Of a stretch of 29,156 bases of DNA, positions 11,040 to 20,289 are shown in pieces (position 1 is the first letter of the stretch; every line of letters starts with the position of its first letter). Origin of the DNA: a virus; IMG/VR virus record IMGVR_UViG_3300021373_001687, positions 1 to 29,156 of that record. The stretch is one strand, 5' to 3'. A program made the translations under genes and the position numbers. Under the pieces are notes generated by a model, which saw only the letters and a program-made list of their open reading frames with translations, was not told where the DNA came from and did not search any database.

Positions 11040-11734
11040 TTACATTACGACAACATATTAAATTAATACAGTCCGTAGAATCAGGAAATAATATATCTGA
11101 TTTTATGAATGGTATGAAACCTGTTGAAGCTTTAAGGTTTAACAAAGCATCAAATAAAACTTATCCTGTACAGGACAATATTAAAAAACCTAACACAGAA
11201 AAAAAAATACATACTACTATTGAGTCTTTAGTCTTGGGTCAGTTTATTATGTTAGAGCAAATTATAACAAGAAAGACAAAACTTGCAGACCATTTAATAG
11301 ACCTTGAAATAGCTAAGTTGCTTATTAGACCATCAAATCATATGTTGTTCGATAACGAAAACCCTGAAGAAGAAAAGGCTAATGAACAAGACATACTAGA
11401 TATGGATGTATTAGAAGTATATTGGGTGCTAGATAAATTTATAAAAAATAGAAACAAAACCTTGTTTGAAGATTTCTCAGGAGTATTCTATGATGTTTCT
11501 GATGATGACGATGAAAAGCAAAGCGAGGAAACAAAAACTTCAGAGATTTTATTCAATCAACAATGGTATTGGTATTCTATTGTCAGGATGTTAGGTAATG
11601 AAGATATTACTAAATATAATGAAATATATATGCTGAATATGAGTATCGTATTACCTGAAATGTCATTTATAGTACAACGTAATAAGATAGAGTCGGCAAA
11701 AGAAAAACAAAGACAGGCTTTACAGAAATTGTAA
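11036..11734 (+). CDS. Putative tail assembly chaperone-like protein (232 aa)
   Basis: The C-terminal part (ILFNQQWYWYSIVRMLGNED, then ITKYNEIYMLNMSIVLPEMS) resembles the segment seen in chaperone-like genes that precede tape measures in Bacteroidota phages. The N-terminal half is helical, with VLGQFIMLEQIITRKTKLAD, and the middle is acidic (DVSDDDDEKQSEET). It lies between terL and tail-completion genes, four bases overlapping terL. No translational frameshift site is evident. The composition is more AT-rich than terL. The chaperone call is an inference from pattern and position, and it could be another neck or tail assembly protein. Confidence 0.4.
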   Translation: MITLRQHIKLIQSVESGNNISDFMNGMKPVEALRFNKASNKTYPVQDNIKKPNTEKKIHTTIESLVLGQFIMLEQIITRKTKLADHLIDLEIAKLLIRPSNHMLFDNENPEEEKANEQDILDMDVLEVYWVLDKFIKNRNKTLFEDFSGVFYDVSDDDDEKQSEETKTSEILFNQQWYWYSIVRMLGNEDITKYNEIYMLNMSIVLPEMSFIVQRNKIESAKEKQRQALQKL

Positions 11735-11750
11735 ATTCAATAAAGAGATT

Positions 11751-12188
11751 ATGACCAATTTATCAGACTTTTATGATTTAGTAAAAGGATTTGCTGATGA
11801 CCACGATATGGTCAATCAGTTTCTCTTCATTGGCTCTGAGGAAGAATTAGATATGATTGAGTTTGATTATAAGACGTTTATAATGATTCCTGCTAATTCG
11901 AATATTTCAAGAACGCTAAACAGACCTGTATATACACTAAGCTTTGATTGTGTTGTTATCGACAAATATCCATACGATAACGAAATATCAATGATGAAGA
12001 TTATTGAGGAAAACCTTTTCCTAGCAGGTCAGTTCCAAGATTTCCTTACAGCTAAAGACGATGAAATAGAAATAGGACAAGTAGATATTGAAAGCATAGG
12101 TGGTGATGATTACAATGTGTCTTCAGTGATGTTTACTGTAGATGTAAGTTTTGCAAGAAGCCCACACATTAAAGAAATCATAAGTTGA
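11751..12188 (+). CDS. Putative tail terminator/completion protein (145 aa)
   Basis: The protein shows an alpha/beta pattern, beginning NLSDFYDLVKGFADDHDMVN, with strands around YTLSFDCVVIDKYPYDNE and a closing strand (SSVMFTVDVSFARSP). The size, order and beta-rich end are like tail terminator or neck proteins of siphoviruses encoded before the tape measure. No specific family motif is conserved enough to be sure. It precedes a second tail-completion-like gene, whose TTG start overlaps its stop codon. Confidence 0.45.
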   Translation: MTNLSDFYDLVKGFADDHDMVNQFLFIGSEEELDMIEFDYKTFIMIPANSNISRTLNRPVYTLSFDCVVIDKYPYDNEISMMKIIEENLFLAGQFQDFLTAKDDEIEIGQVDIESIGGDDYNVSSVMFTVDVSFARSPHIKEIIS

Positions 12189-12823
12189 TAAGCCGTCAGC
12201 AACAAATACAGAATTTAAGAAAGTTCATTGTACAGGAGATACAAGAGGTAGGGCTAAAGAGAACCTTCATCAATGGATTGAAAAGAAACAATCAGGTCGT
12301 AAGCGGAAAACTTGTAAACAGCATCCTTGCAGTTAACTACCAAAAAAGCGGAAGATATCTAAAAATTAAGTCAGGCTTTAACAAGCAGACCAATATGCTA
12401 ACGGATATCAAAGTTGATATACAAGTACCTTGGGGTGAGTACGGTAGAAAACTAGACACCGTTCAAGGTAGGGCATCAAATGCTAAAGGTAAAAGAATGT
12501 CACCTAGTTGGCAGTCAATCCTAAAATGGATGGACAAGAAAGGAGGTCTGTTTAAGGCAGGACTCTACAGACAACGAAAGACACTCAAAGGCGGTGGAGG
12601 TACAAAGATGTATGTATACTCTGCTAAAAGAGATAGCTACAGAAAGTCTATTGCTTTCAGGATAGCTAGAAAAATTAATAGAAAAAACGAAATAGAGACA
12701 AGACGTGGTTACTCTAACGAATTAAACTTCAAGCTAGAACTTGCCGTGCTTAGAGCATTTGAAAGATACCTAGATGAATATAAGTTAGATTTTCTTAACG
12801 ACTTCACTCTTGAATTTGTATAG
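12185..12823 (+). CDS. Putative HK97 gp10-like tail completion protein (212 aa), TTG start
   Basis: The N-terminal helix, the VVSGKLVNSILAVNYQKSGR segment and the later basic repeats recall head-tail joining or tail-completion proteins of the HK97 gp10 type. The protein is very basic. No ATG occurs in the first 70 codons, so translation probably starts at TTG (12185), coupled to the preceding TGA (TTGA overlap). It ends three bases before the tape measure ATG. The position between terL and the tape measure supports a neck or tail-tip role. The family assignment is tentative. Confidence 0.5.
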   Translation: MISRQQQIQNLRKFIVQEIQEVGLKRTFINGLKRNNQVVSGKLVNSILAVNYQKSGRYLKIKSGFNKQTNMLTDIKVDIQVPWGEYGRKLDTVQGRASNAKGKRMSPSWQSILKWMDKKGGLFKAGLYRQRKTLKGGGGTKMYVYSAKRDSYRKSIAFRIARKINRKNEIETRRGYSNELNFKLELAVLRAFERYLDEYKLDFLNDFTLEFV

Positions 12824-12825
12824 AT

Positions 12826-15800
12826 ATGGCTAAACAAGAAGACGGACTAGCTAGGTTTCGAAAAAATATAAACGAAACAAATAAGCTCTTTGCACAGTTA
12901 GAAAACCGAATCATTAAGCTGAAGCAGAATGGTGCATCGGCTCAAGAGATAATTGGTAAGCTTAGTGGGGAGATGGCTAAGGCTACTGCTAAATTCCGAG
13001 CTACCACATCCGAAATTCGTACGAATCAAAACTCATTAGATAAAAATAGCAATGCGTACAAACAAAGTACCGATGCTATAAAAAATCTAAATGGTGGTAT
13101 GAACAGCTTGGAAGGATCGTTCAAGAAAGCTACCAAGACTACAGATACTTTTGGTCAAGCGTTTAGAAAACAATTCTCTGCTGAGTCTTTAGGTAAGTCT
13201 CTAGGTTCACTATTGAAATATGTTGGTGGCTACAAGTTGTTTACAGGAGCACTTGAACTCGTAAAGAATACTACCGTTGCTGCCGCTAAAGCGAATATAG
13301 AATATGAAGCAGAGTTGGCAAAACTAGAAGCTGTTACAGGTGCTAGTTCTGATGAGATGAAGATTCTTAGTGAAAACATCCTTCAAGTGGCAGGTAATAC
13401 TAAATTTACTTCTTCTGAAATTGTTAAGCTTCAAACATCTTTGGGTAAGCTAGGTTTCAGCACTGAAGAAATTGTAGCATCTACACAATCTATTGCCAAT
13501 GTAGCTCAAGCTCTAGGTGAAGATGCAGCTCCTGTGGCAGAAAGGGTAGGTCAGATATTAAATCAGTTCAACCTTTCAGCAGCAGAGTCTGTTCAGGTAG
13601 GTGATGTACTTGTCTCGACAATCAATAACTCTGCATTGTCGTTTGAATCATTCGGTACAGCGATTCAGTATGTTGGTCCACTAGCCGCAGAGCTTGGCAC
13701 TTCGTTCACTGAACTTTCAGGAGCGATGGCTGTACTTGCCGATAGTGGTTTTACCGCATCTCGTATTGGTACAGGTCTTCGTGGTATATTGACAGAGCTA
13801 GGTACTACAGGTCAAGATTTGGTTTCTATCGTGGAAGATTTGGCAGATGAGGAAATCTCATTCGCTGATGCTGTTGACTTAGTTGGTAAACGTGCGGCAG
13901 CACAGCTACTCACCCTCGTAGATAATGTTGAAATATTAGAGAAAGCAGAAGAAACATATGAAGAAACAGGTGCAGCTATTATTGCGTCCGCAAAACAAAT
14001 TGATACATTTAAGGGTAACACCGAACTACTAAACTCTGCTTGGAACGCATTTCTAATTAATCTAGGTGAATTTTACAACAGAGTGGGATTTGTAAGAACA
14101 GCTTTGAGGATATTGGATTCTGAAGCTGCTGATACTGCAGAAGGTTTAAGTGAGGTTGCCGATGCCGACCCTGCTGTAGTAGCTGCGGGATTTGATTATG
14201 CTACGTTAAGATTTAGACAATTAACTGCAGCAGGGATGGAGTACTCAGAGGCTGTAGCTCAAGCGCAAGCAGATGGCGCACAATTAATTGCAGAAAGTCT
14301 TTATCCCATAACTGATGCGATGTTTTCACAAGCAGGAGGGGTAGACGAAAGAAAAAAATCATTAGAAGCACAGAAAAAAGCTCAAGAGCAAATAGCTATT
14401 GCATTAGCTGCGGAATTTGAAGGTCAGATTCTTAACGCTAAACTTCAAGACGAAAGAACAGCTATTGCAAAAGAATACAAAAACCTTTACGATGGATTGC
14501 TTAAAACATCTATAGATTTAAATGCTGAAGGTGAAAAAGGGAATCTAAAAGAATCCGAAAGGCTTACATTTAACAAAGAGGTAGAAGAAGAAATTGAGAA
14601 GATAAAATCAAGAAAAGCTAAGATTGAAGAAGGTGAGCTAAAAAATCTAGAGCTAAAGAAAACAGCAGGAATCGAACTTACTGATGATGAAAAAGTAAAA
14701 CTAAGTGTTTTAAGCGCACAAGCAGATGCATTAGACATTCAGATAGGTAAGCTACGAAACATTGAGGTTTTATCAGGTAAAGAAAAGAAAGCTGCTAAAG
14801 AAAAGTCTGATACATTTAACGATGAGATTAAAAACCTAGAGAAGTCTATAGAATTTCAAAAAGAGATATTAAGACAGAGATTAGAAACCAATGAAGCTAT
14901 TCGCATTGGGCTAGAGGCTGATTTAGAAAGAGCTAAGACTGATGAGGAAAAATTTGAAATACAAGAAAGGATAAGGGAACTAGAGTCTAGGAGTTTACAA
15001 TCTCAAGAAAATGCTTATAACACTATTGTTGGATTGGTTGCTCAGTATCAAGCTAAATTAGAAGAGGCAGGTCTAAGCACAGAAGAAACTGCAAAAGCTA
15101 CTAAGAAGCTAGAAAGTATCTTATTGGGAGTGTCAGGACTAGATGTAGGTTTTGAAGAACTTGCTGATTCCGCTAAGAGGTTTGCTAAAGATTTTAAGAA
15201 AACTTTTGGTGAGCAGCTAAAAGATGGTAAGGAGCTTACAGAATCTCAACAAGAATTTGTCAATACATATATTGATGGATTGATTGAGAAGTTTGGTATA
15301 ACCTCACCTGAACAAAAAGAGGCGTTAAGAGGTATTCTTTCATCGTTGTTATTTGCAGGAGGGGATGAAGATGAGTTTAAAGACATAGCTTTTAAAGTTA
15401 TCAAAGATGTACTTAAAGAAGCAGAAGATGTATTTGACGAGTTTAACGAAACATACTTAGAAAACAAGAAAGCGGTATACGAAGCAGAGCTTGACGAGCT
15501 GAGAAGAAAAACTCAAATCGAGCAAGATATACTTAAAGCTCAATTAGATAATCAGTTAATTACAGAGTCTCAGTTTAGAACTAAATCTTTAGAGCTTCAA
15601 AAAGCACAGTTGGCTAAAGAAAACACAATTAACAAAAAGATATTTGATGCCGAAAGAAAGCAAGAAAGGAGCGAAGCTATTGCTGATGGTCTTGTAGGTG
15701 TTACTGAATCAACAATTAATGCGTTTACAACATACAAAGACCCTATCACTGCAAGTATTATTGCAGCTATTATGGGTTCTGTAATTATCGGTGCTACAGC

Positions 15801-16227
15801 ACTCAAGCTAAATGCAATCAACCAAAGAAAGTTTGTTCCTAAAAAGTTTGCCGAGGGGGGTATGGTTAACGGACCAAGCCACGCAGAAGGTGGTGTGCCA
15901 TTTACAGTGCAAGGTGCAGGAGGCTACGAGATGGAAGGCGGAGAGTTTATTGTAAACAAACGTGCTACCGCCAAACACTATGACCTTTTACAACGTATTA
16001 ATGATTCATACAGCACAGCTCCTAAAATGGGTCGTATGAAGTTTGCTGATGGTGGTTTAATTAATAACCCAATGAATGAAAGTGTAGATTACCTAAAGGC
16101 TATTGCTGAAGCAACAACTCAATCAGCAATACAAGGAAGTAAGCCTGTACGAGCATTTGTCTCTGCTAAAGACCTTAGAACAAATGAGAACGAAAGAAGA
16201 CTAAGAGATAGAAACGATAGAATATAA
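12826..16227 (+). CDS. Tail tape measure protein (TP901 family)
   Basis: This is the longest gene in the window. Residues about 155-410 match the TP901-type tape measure core (YEAELAKLEAVTGASSDEMK, then GNTKFTSSEIVKLQTSLGKL). Long coiled-coil stretches flank it (about 5-110 and 500-960), a hydrophobic segment lies near 974-993 (ITASIIAAIMGSVIIGATAL), and the C-terminus carries the Gly-rich FAEGGMVNGPSHAEGG and GGEFIVNKRAT motifs found in Bacteroidota phage tape measures. At 1133 residues it predicts a tail of the order of 170 nm, using the usual 1.5 angstrom per residue. It determines tail length and may form the DNA-delivery channel. Confidence 0.9.
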   Translation: MAKQEDGLARFRKNINETNKLFAQLENRIIKLKQNGASAQEIIGKLSGEMAKATAKFRATTSEIRTNQNSLDKNSNAYKQSTDAIKNLNGGMNSLEGSFKKATKTTDTFGQAFRKQFSAESLGKSLGSLLKYVGGYKLFTGALELVKNTTVAAAKANIEYEAELAKLEAVTGASSDEMKILSENILQVAGNTKFTSSEIVKLQTSLGKLGFSTEEIVASTQSIANVAQALGEDAAPVAERVGQILNQFNLSAAESVQVGDVLVSTINNSALSFESFGTAIQYVGPLAAELGTSFTELSGAMAVLADSGFTASRIGTGLRGILTELGTTGQDLVSIVEDLADEEISFADAVDLVGKRAAAQLLTLVDNVEILEKAEETYEETGAAIIASAKQIDTFKGNTELLNSAWNAFLINLGEFYNRVGFVRTALRILDSEAADTAEGLSEVADADPAVVAAGFDYATLRFRQLTAAGMEYSEAVAQAQADGAQLIAESLYPITDAMFSQAGGVDERKKSLEAQKKAQEQIAIALAAEFEGQILNAKLQDERTAIAKEYKNLYDGLLKTSIDLNAEGEKGNLKESERLTFNKEVEEEIEKIKSRKAKIEEGELKNLELKKTAGIELTDDEKVKLSVLSAQADALDIQIGKLRNIEVLSGKEKKAAKEKSDTFNDEIKNLEKSIEFQKEILRQRLETNEAIRIGLEADLERAKTDEEKFEIQERIRELESRSLQSQENAYNTIVGLVAQYQAKLEEAGLSTEETAKATKKLESILLGVSGLDVGFEELADSAKRFAKDFKKTFGEQLKDGKELTESQQEFVNTYIDGLIEKFGITSPEQKEALRGILSSLLFAGGDEDEFKDIAFKVIKDVLKEAEDVFDEFNETYLENKKAVYEAELDELRRKTQIEQDILKAQLDNQLITESQFRTKSLELQKAQLAKENTINKKIFDAERKQERSEAIADGLVGVTESTINAFTTYKDPITASIIAAIMGSVIIGATALKLNAINQRKFVPKKFAEGGMVNGPSHAEGGVPFTVQGAGGYEMEGGEFIVNKRATAKHYDLLQRINDSYSTAPKMGRMKFADGGLINNPMNESVDYLKAIAEATTQSAIQGSKPVRAFVSAKDLRTNENERRLRDRNDRI

Positions 16228-16790
16228 TGGCAGATTTAGTATTTAAACAAGGAATTGATAGTACGCTTTTTAGCATAGCTCTCACTCTTACATCTTCAAA
16301 CACTCTTCAAGAAGTTACTGCAACAGGAGGGTTTCAGCTTAGAGATGTGGTAAGGATTACATACACACCATCAGGCAGCTTTCAAAGAGCGGTATACGCT
16401 ATATGCACAAATGATGTGGGTGCTGCTGAATTTACATTTGATGAAAATATATATCCTGTAGGTCAATCTTCTATAACAGGAGATATATACCTATACAATA
16501 GAGACGATGTAGAAGATGCAGAGTCTTACAGGATTGGGGTAGATGTAGAAAATGGATTGTATTCAAAAGCATACTTGCAATACGAAAACAATATTACATA
16601 CTCATTAATCATACCTACCAAACGAAGAGGATACTTTGGAGCAGCATCAACTATTATAACACAATCAAATGTTGCTTTTGCAGACCACTGTGATAACAAA
16701 GCATATGGTGTAGGTTTATCAGAAATATCTTTGACCAACCTCAACAACAAATTTAAGTCTTCGTTAGAGTTTAACATCGCTACACGTTAG
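16227..16790 (+). CDS. Putative distal tail/baseplate protein (187 aa)
   Basis: The protein follows the tape measure directly (stop and start share a base) and is beta-rich: LVFKQGIDSTLFSIALTLTS, then VVRITYTPSGSFQRAVYAIC and AYLQYENNITYSLIIPTKRR. Position and composition fit a distal tail or baseplate component, where siphoviruses usually encode Dit-like proteins. No Dit signature is recognised. It lies two bases upstream of the large 896-residue protein and the two may form one complex. Confidence 0.45.
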   Translation: MADLVFKQGIDSTLFSIALTLTSSNTLQEVTATGGFQLRDVVRITYTPSGSFQRAVYAICTNDVGAAEFTFDENIYPVGQSSITGDIYLYNRDDVEDAESYRIGVDVENGLYSKAYLQYENNITYSLIIPTKRRGYFGAASTIITQSNVAFADHCDNKAYGVGLSEISLTNLNNKFKSSLEFNIATR

Positions 16791-16791
16791 T

Positions 16792-19482
16792 ATGGATTTT
16801 AAGTTAGAAATAAGTACAGATAATACAAACTATTATTCTGTAGACCTATTCCCTAATTCTGAGATAGAATATAATGTGGATTTTTATGACAGCCTTGAGA
16901 TTGATAAAATCAAACTACCATTCTCAAGTAACATAAAGATACCACTCACTACTTTAAACAAAGCTTCTAATAGGTTTAACTACGACCCACTAACTAGCGT
17001 AAAAGAAGATTTCCCTAAAGGTGATTATTATTTTAGGCTTACTATATATGGCAGTAGCAATACAATTATTGAAGGTATACTAAATGTTACAAGCATTGAA
17101 TACAATAGCGGTGAGCCATACATAGATGTTCGGCTAAATGACTTTGTAACAAAGTACATTAACGACTTAAAAAATGTACAGCTTTACGAGATATACGATG
17201 CCAATAGCGGTAGCTATGGCACTTACTACAGACAGAACAATCAGTTTAGTCTATTCTTCGCTAATACCGTTGCAGGTGGTGAAGCAGGTATTCAAGGCAC
17301 TAACCCTTCTTTAAGACCAATTATATTTCCCTATGTGGATTTTGTAAACGATGTACACGGAAAGTTTGGCTATGCGGCAAGACAGTTTACAGAGTATGGT
17401 GTAGGATTAGACAGAGCAGGTATCATACCTGTGTTTAATGTTAAGGAGTTTATCTATCACTTAGAGCTATATCTGACCGCTCAAGGTTTTAGTACAAGAG
17501 TGGATAGTGCATTATTTGCACAAAACTATGCAGAAGCCATTCCTGACTTTGAGGCTGAGAAATTACACTTCTTAGTTCCTGCAAAGCTTGAGGCTGATAA
17601 AGACACAAACACTAGAACCTTTACCCTTCGTCAATCACCTTATTGGACAGGAACAAATGAAGACCTATACACCGACTTCAAAAATGACGACCCTACAGCA
17701 CCAAAAGATTTTGTAACTCCTTGGTTCTTGGGTAACGAAACATTTGGTAACTATGGTCCTTCGGCAGAAGGTGGTGAACAAGCTGTAGCCAATGGTTATG
17801 GAGCAGACATTACTGACGACCCTTATCCTGAAGACGAGCTTTTTGGATATGAGCGTGGCTACTTCGCACCACATATGTCTTTTAGTGCAGATATTGCACT
17901 TGCTTCAGGAGGTCCATTAGCTGTTATAAACCAAATAGAATACGAAATTCCTGTGGTGAATGAAGACAATATGGTTGGCAACATATATGTCGGTGATTCT
18001 GATATGACATTCAACCTATTCGTAGGCGTGTTTGAGGATGGGAATATGGTTAAGAAAATCCGTATGCAAGACGTTAATGGTAATCCCTATACTATTGAGG
18101 CTAATAGAGCTTCTGCTGTTGCAGGAAACTCTGAAAAGACCAACCATGGTAGTGGTGTTACCTATACTTTCTTTGAGGAAACAAATAGCTCAAAAGGAGT
18201 TATATTAGAAGCGAATGACTTCCCTTCATATACCGATATGTTGAGATGGGATTTAGCAGACCTTGGTCAACAAGAAGTTTATTTCCCTAGTGGGGAAGAT
18301 ATTATCATTAACGGAGAAAGTAGATATGGTATCAATTATTTCTTAGAACCTGTTGACGGTCAATTAAGAGTAAGGTATAGCACAAACGTGACCCCTCACG
18401 GTAGCTCACATTCCGATGCAGACAGACCTGTTACTTCATTTTTAGATTCATCAGCAATAAGAAAAGCTATCACTCGTATTCCTGATTATGGTCAGCTAAA
18501 CATTAACTTTAGAGCAAACGCAAACTTTAATCCATACTTCTCAGATGATGAGTATAACATTAAAGAATCTTTACAAAATACTTGTACCACTACAGCTTAT
18601 GATGTGTTGCTAGGAATCTGTAAGAGATTTAACTGTGGTATTTTTTATGAGTATGATAGTGTAGCTTCAAAGAATGTACTACGCATAGACCCACTACACT
18701 TTGTTCGCAGTGGTGTCCAAAATGTTGACCAATATATTGACGACCTAAAATCAGTAAAGGTTTATATCGGTGGTGATAAGATTAAGAACTTATCGCTAAA
18801 CAACAAAGACTTTGGATTGTATTACGATGATGAAGATGGTGATGATATTACTATAGGCTCTACAACACAAGAGATTAACGCAGATGGTGTATCTGATTTA
18901 AACATAAATTTAAAAACAGCGATATACTATAGGTCTGTTTGTGGAGATACTACAGATGATACGCTAAACCAAAACTATGTAAATGGTGTGGTTAGTGAGA
19001 AGGAAATAGGCTTTACGCCAAACCTATTCACTCCTTATAAAGAGATAGGTATGAGATTTGCTTATGTAGATAAGCCATTATACAAGACCAATCTTAAAGT
19101 ACCATTTGCTATAACTAAATATCAAAGAGCTAATCTATACACAAAGACACAACGCATCTATAAAGATTGGAGAACTTTTGTGTTTAATGGTAGACTAAGA
19201 CACTTCAATTTGCAAAATTGGAATCTATTATCTGAAGATGAAAGCGGTAACACTACAGATTACTATACCTTCTATACAGATAATGAAAAGATTAAATACA
19301 GCAATACGCCTACTGTAGAGTTTGATATGGTAGTTCCTACAACATACTTAGCTAATTTAGACTTTTTACTTCAAGACTTTACTGCAACACTTATCACACA
19401 AGAAACAATATCTGTTAAGGAAGCTAGTGGTGATGTTTATGAAGACTATGCATATCTAACAATCAAGGGAATACTTAAATAA
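16792..19482 (+). CDS. Large tail/baseplate protein (896 aa)
   Basis: The N-terminus (KLEISTDNTNYYSVDLFPNS, then IEYNVDFYDSLEIDKIKLPF) and the rest are beta-rich with many aromatic and acidic residues, typical of baseplate hub or tail-associated proteins. A segment near about 595-625 contains CTTTAYDVLLGICKRFNCGI, resembling the hub-like domains of tail proteins, and the C-terminus is again beta-rich. No lysozyme or peptidase motif was recognised. The order tape measure, small tail protein and then this gene suggests the tail tip. Exact function and homology are uncertain. Confidence 0.5.
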   Translation: MDFKLEISTDNTNYYSVDLFPNSEIEYNVDFYDSLEIDKIKLPFSSNIKIPLTTLNKASNRFNYDPLTSVKEDFPKGDYYFRLTIYGSSNTIIEGILNVTSIEYNSGEPYIDVRLNDFVTKYINDLKNVQLYEIYDANSGSYGTYYRQNNQFSLFFANTVAGGEAGIQGTNPSLRPIIFPYVDFVNDVHGKFGYAARQFTEYGVGLDRAGIIPVFNVKEFIYHLELYLTAQGFSTRVDSALFAQNYAEAIPDFEAEKLHFLVPAKLEADKDTNTRTFTLRQSPYWTGTNEDLYTDFKNDDPTAPKDFVTPWFLGNETFGNYGPSAEGGEQAVANGYGADITDDPYPEDELFGYERGYFAPHMSFSADIALASGGPLAVINQIEYEIPVVNEDNMVGNIYVGDSDMTFNLFVGVFEDGNMVKKIRMQDVNGNPYTIEANRASAVAGNSEKTNHGSGVTYTFFEETNSSKGVILEANDFPSYTDMLRWDLADLGQQEVYFPSGEDIIINGESRYGINYFLEPVDGQLRVRYSTNVTPHGSSHSDADRPVTSFLDSSAIRKAITRIPDYGQLNINFRANANFNPYFSDDEYNIKESLQNTCTTTAYDVLLGICKRFNCGIFYEYDSVASKNVLRIDPLHFVRSGVQNVDQYIDDLKSVKVYIGGDKIKNLSLNNKDFGLYYDDEDGDDITIGSTTQEINADGVSDLNINLKTAIYYRSVCGDTTDDTLNQNYVNGVVSEKEIGFTPNLFTPYKEIGMRFAYVDKPLYKTNLKVPFAITKYQRANLYTKTQRIYKDWRTFVFNGRLRHFNLQNWNLLSEDESGNTTDYYTFYTDNEKIKYSNTPTVEFDMVVPTTYLANLDFLLQDFTATLITQETISVKEASGDVYEDYAYLTIKGILK

Positions 19483-19497
19483 TTGTAGATTATACAA

Positions 19498-20289
19498 ATG
19501 GCTACTTATAACGACTATCCTCAATCAGCTACTAACAACGCAAAGAAAGTTCTTGCGTGGAAGGAGAAGTATGGTGATGAAGTAAAAGGAATGACTTCGG
19601 TAGGTTGGACTCGTGCAAAACAGTTAGCATCAAAAAGAAAGCTATCATATGATACTATTGCTCGTATGGCTGCGTTTAACCGCCATCGCAAAAATGCTGA
19701 GATTGACCCTAAGTACAAGGAGACTCCTTGGAAAGATAGAGGCTATGTTGCTTGGCTTGGGTGGGGAGGAACTTCAGGCATTAATTGGGCGATTAAAAAA
19801 GCTAAGTCTATACGAGAAGGAACAGTTAAGCTTGATACAGACATCGCTGACCTCCCGTGGGGTAATCGCAAAGTCAAAGCTAAAAAAAGAAGGAAGAAGG
19901 ATAATTATGCTACCCAAGGTGAAGATGGAAGCGTTAAGAAATCACCTAAAGCACCTAAGAGCGATACTCCTGAAAAGAATCCTAAAGGTGTTGGAAAAGG
20001 TGGAAAGCTATCTCCAAAGATTATTAAGTCTATAGAAAGCAAGGTAGATAAGTACAACGAGAAATATCCTGATAAGAAGATTGGTATGGGTGCTGCAAAA
20101 GCTGTAGTACTTAGAGGTATGGGTGCGTACAACACAAGCCACAGCCCAAAGGTTACAAGTGCAACACAATGGGGATTAGCACGTTTAAATGCTTTCTTGT
20201 ACCTTTTAAAGAATGGAAGTCCACAGAATAAGAAGTATGTTCAAGATAACGACCTACTTCCTAAGTGGCATAAAAAAAGCAAAAAGTAA
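19498..20289 (+). CDS. Basic two-domain phage protein before the capsid protease
   Basis: Two parts are visible. Residues about 1-105 contain TIARMAAFNRHRKN and YVAWLGWGG, a pattern often found near or fused to phage capsid proteases and portal proteins. A Lys-rich linker (about 115-170, with KAKKRRKKDN) joins this to a C-terminal part with GMGAAKAVVLRGMGAY and GLARLNAFLYLLKNGSP, resembling DUF5824-type phage domains. The function is unknown. The strong positive charge contrasts with the acidic tail of the next gene product, so a scaffold or DNA-associated internal virion role is possible. It ends on the first base of the protease ATG. Confidence 0.55.
   Translation: MATYNDYPQSATNNAKKVLAWKEKYGDEVKGMTSVGWTRAKQLASKRKLSYDTIARMAAFNRHRKNAEIDPKYKETPWKDRGYVAWLGWGGTSGINWAIKKAKSIREGTVKLDTDIADLPWGNRKVKAKKRRKKDNYATQGEDGSVKKSPKAPKSDTPEKNPKGVGKGGKLSPKIIKSIESKVDKYNEKYPDKKIGMGAAKAVVLRGMGAYNTSHSPKVTSATQWGLARLNAFLYLLKNGSPQNKKYVQDNDLLPKWHKKSKK

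Noticed and set aside
19649-20035. 128-codon plus-strand frame inside the basic two-domain gene
   Set aside because: It is an out-of-frame product of Lys-rich codons, fully inside a better supported gene.
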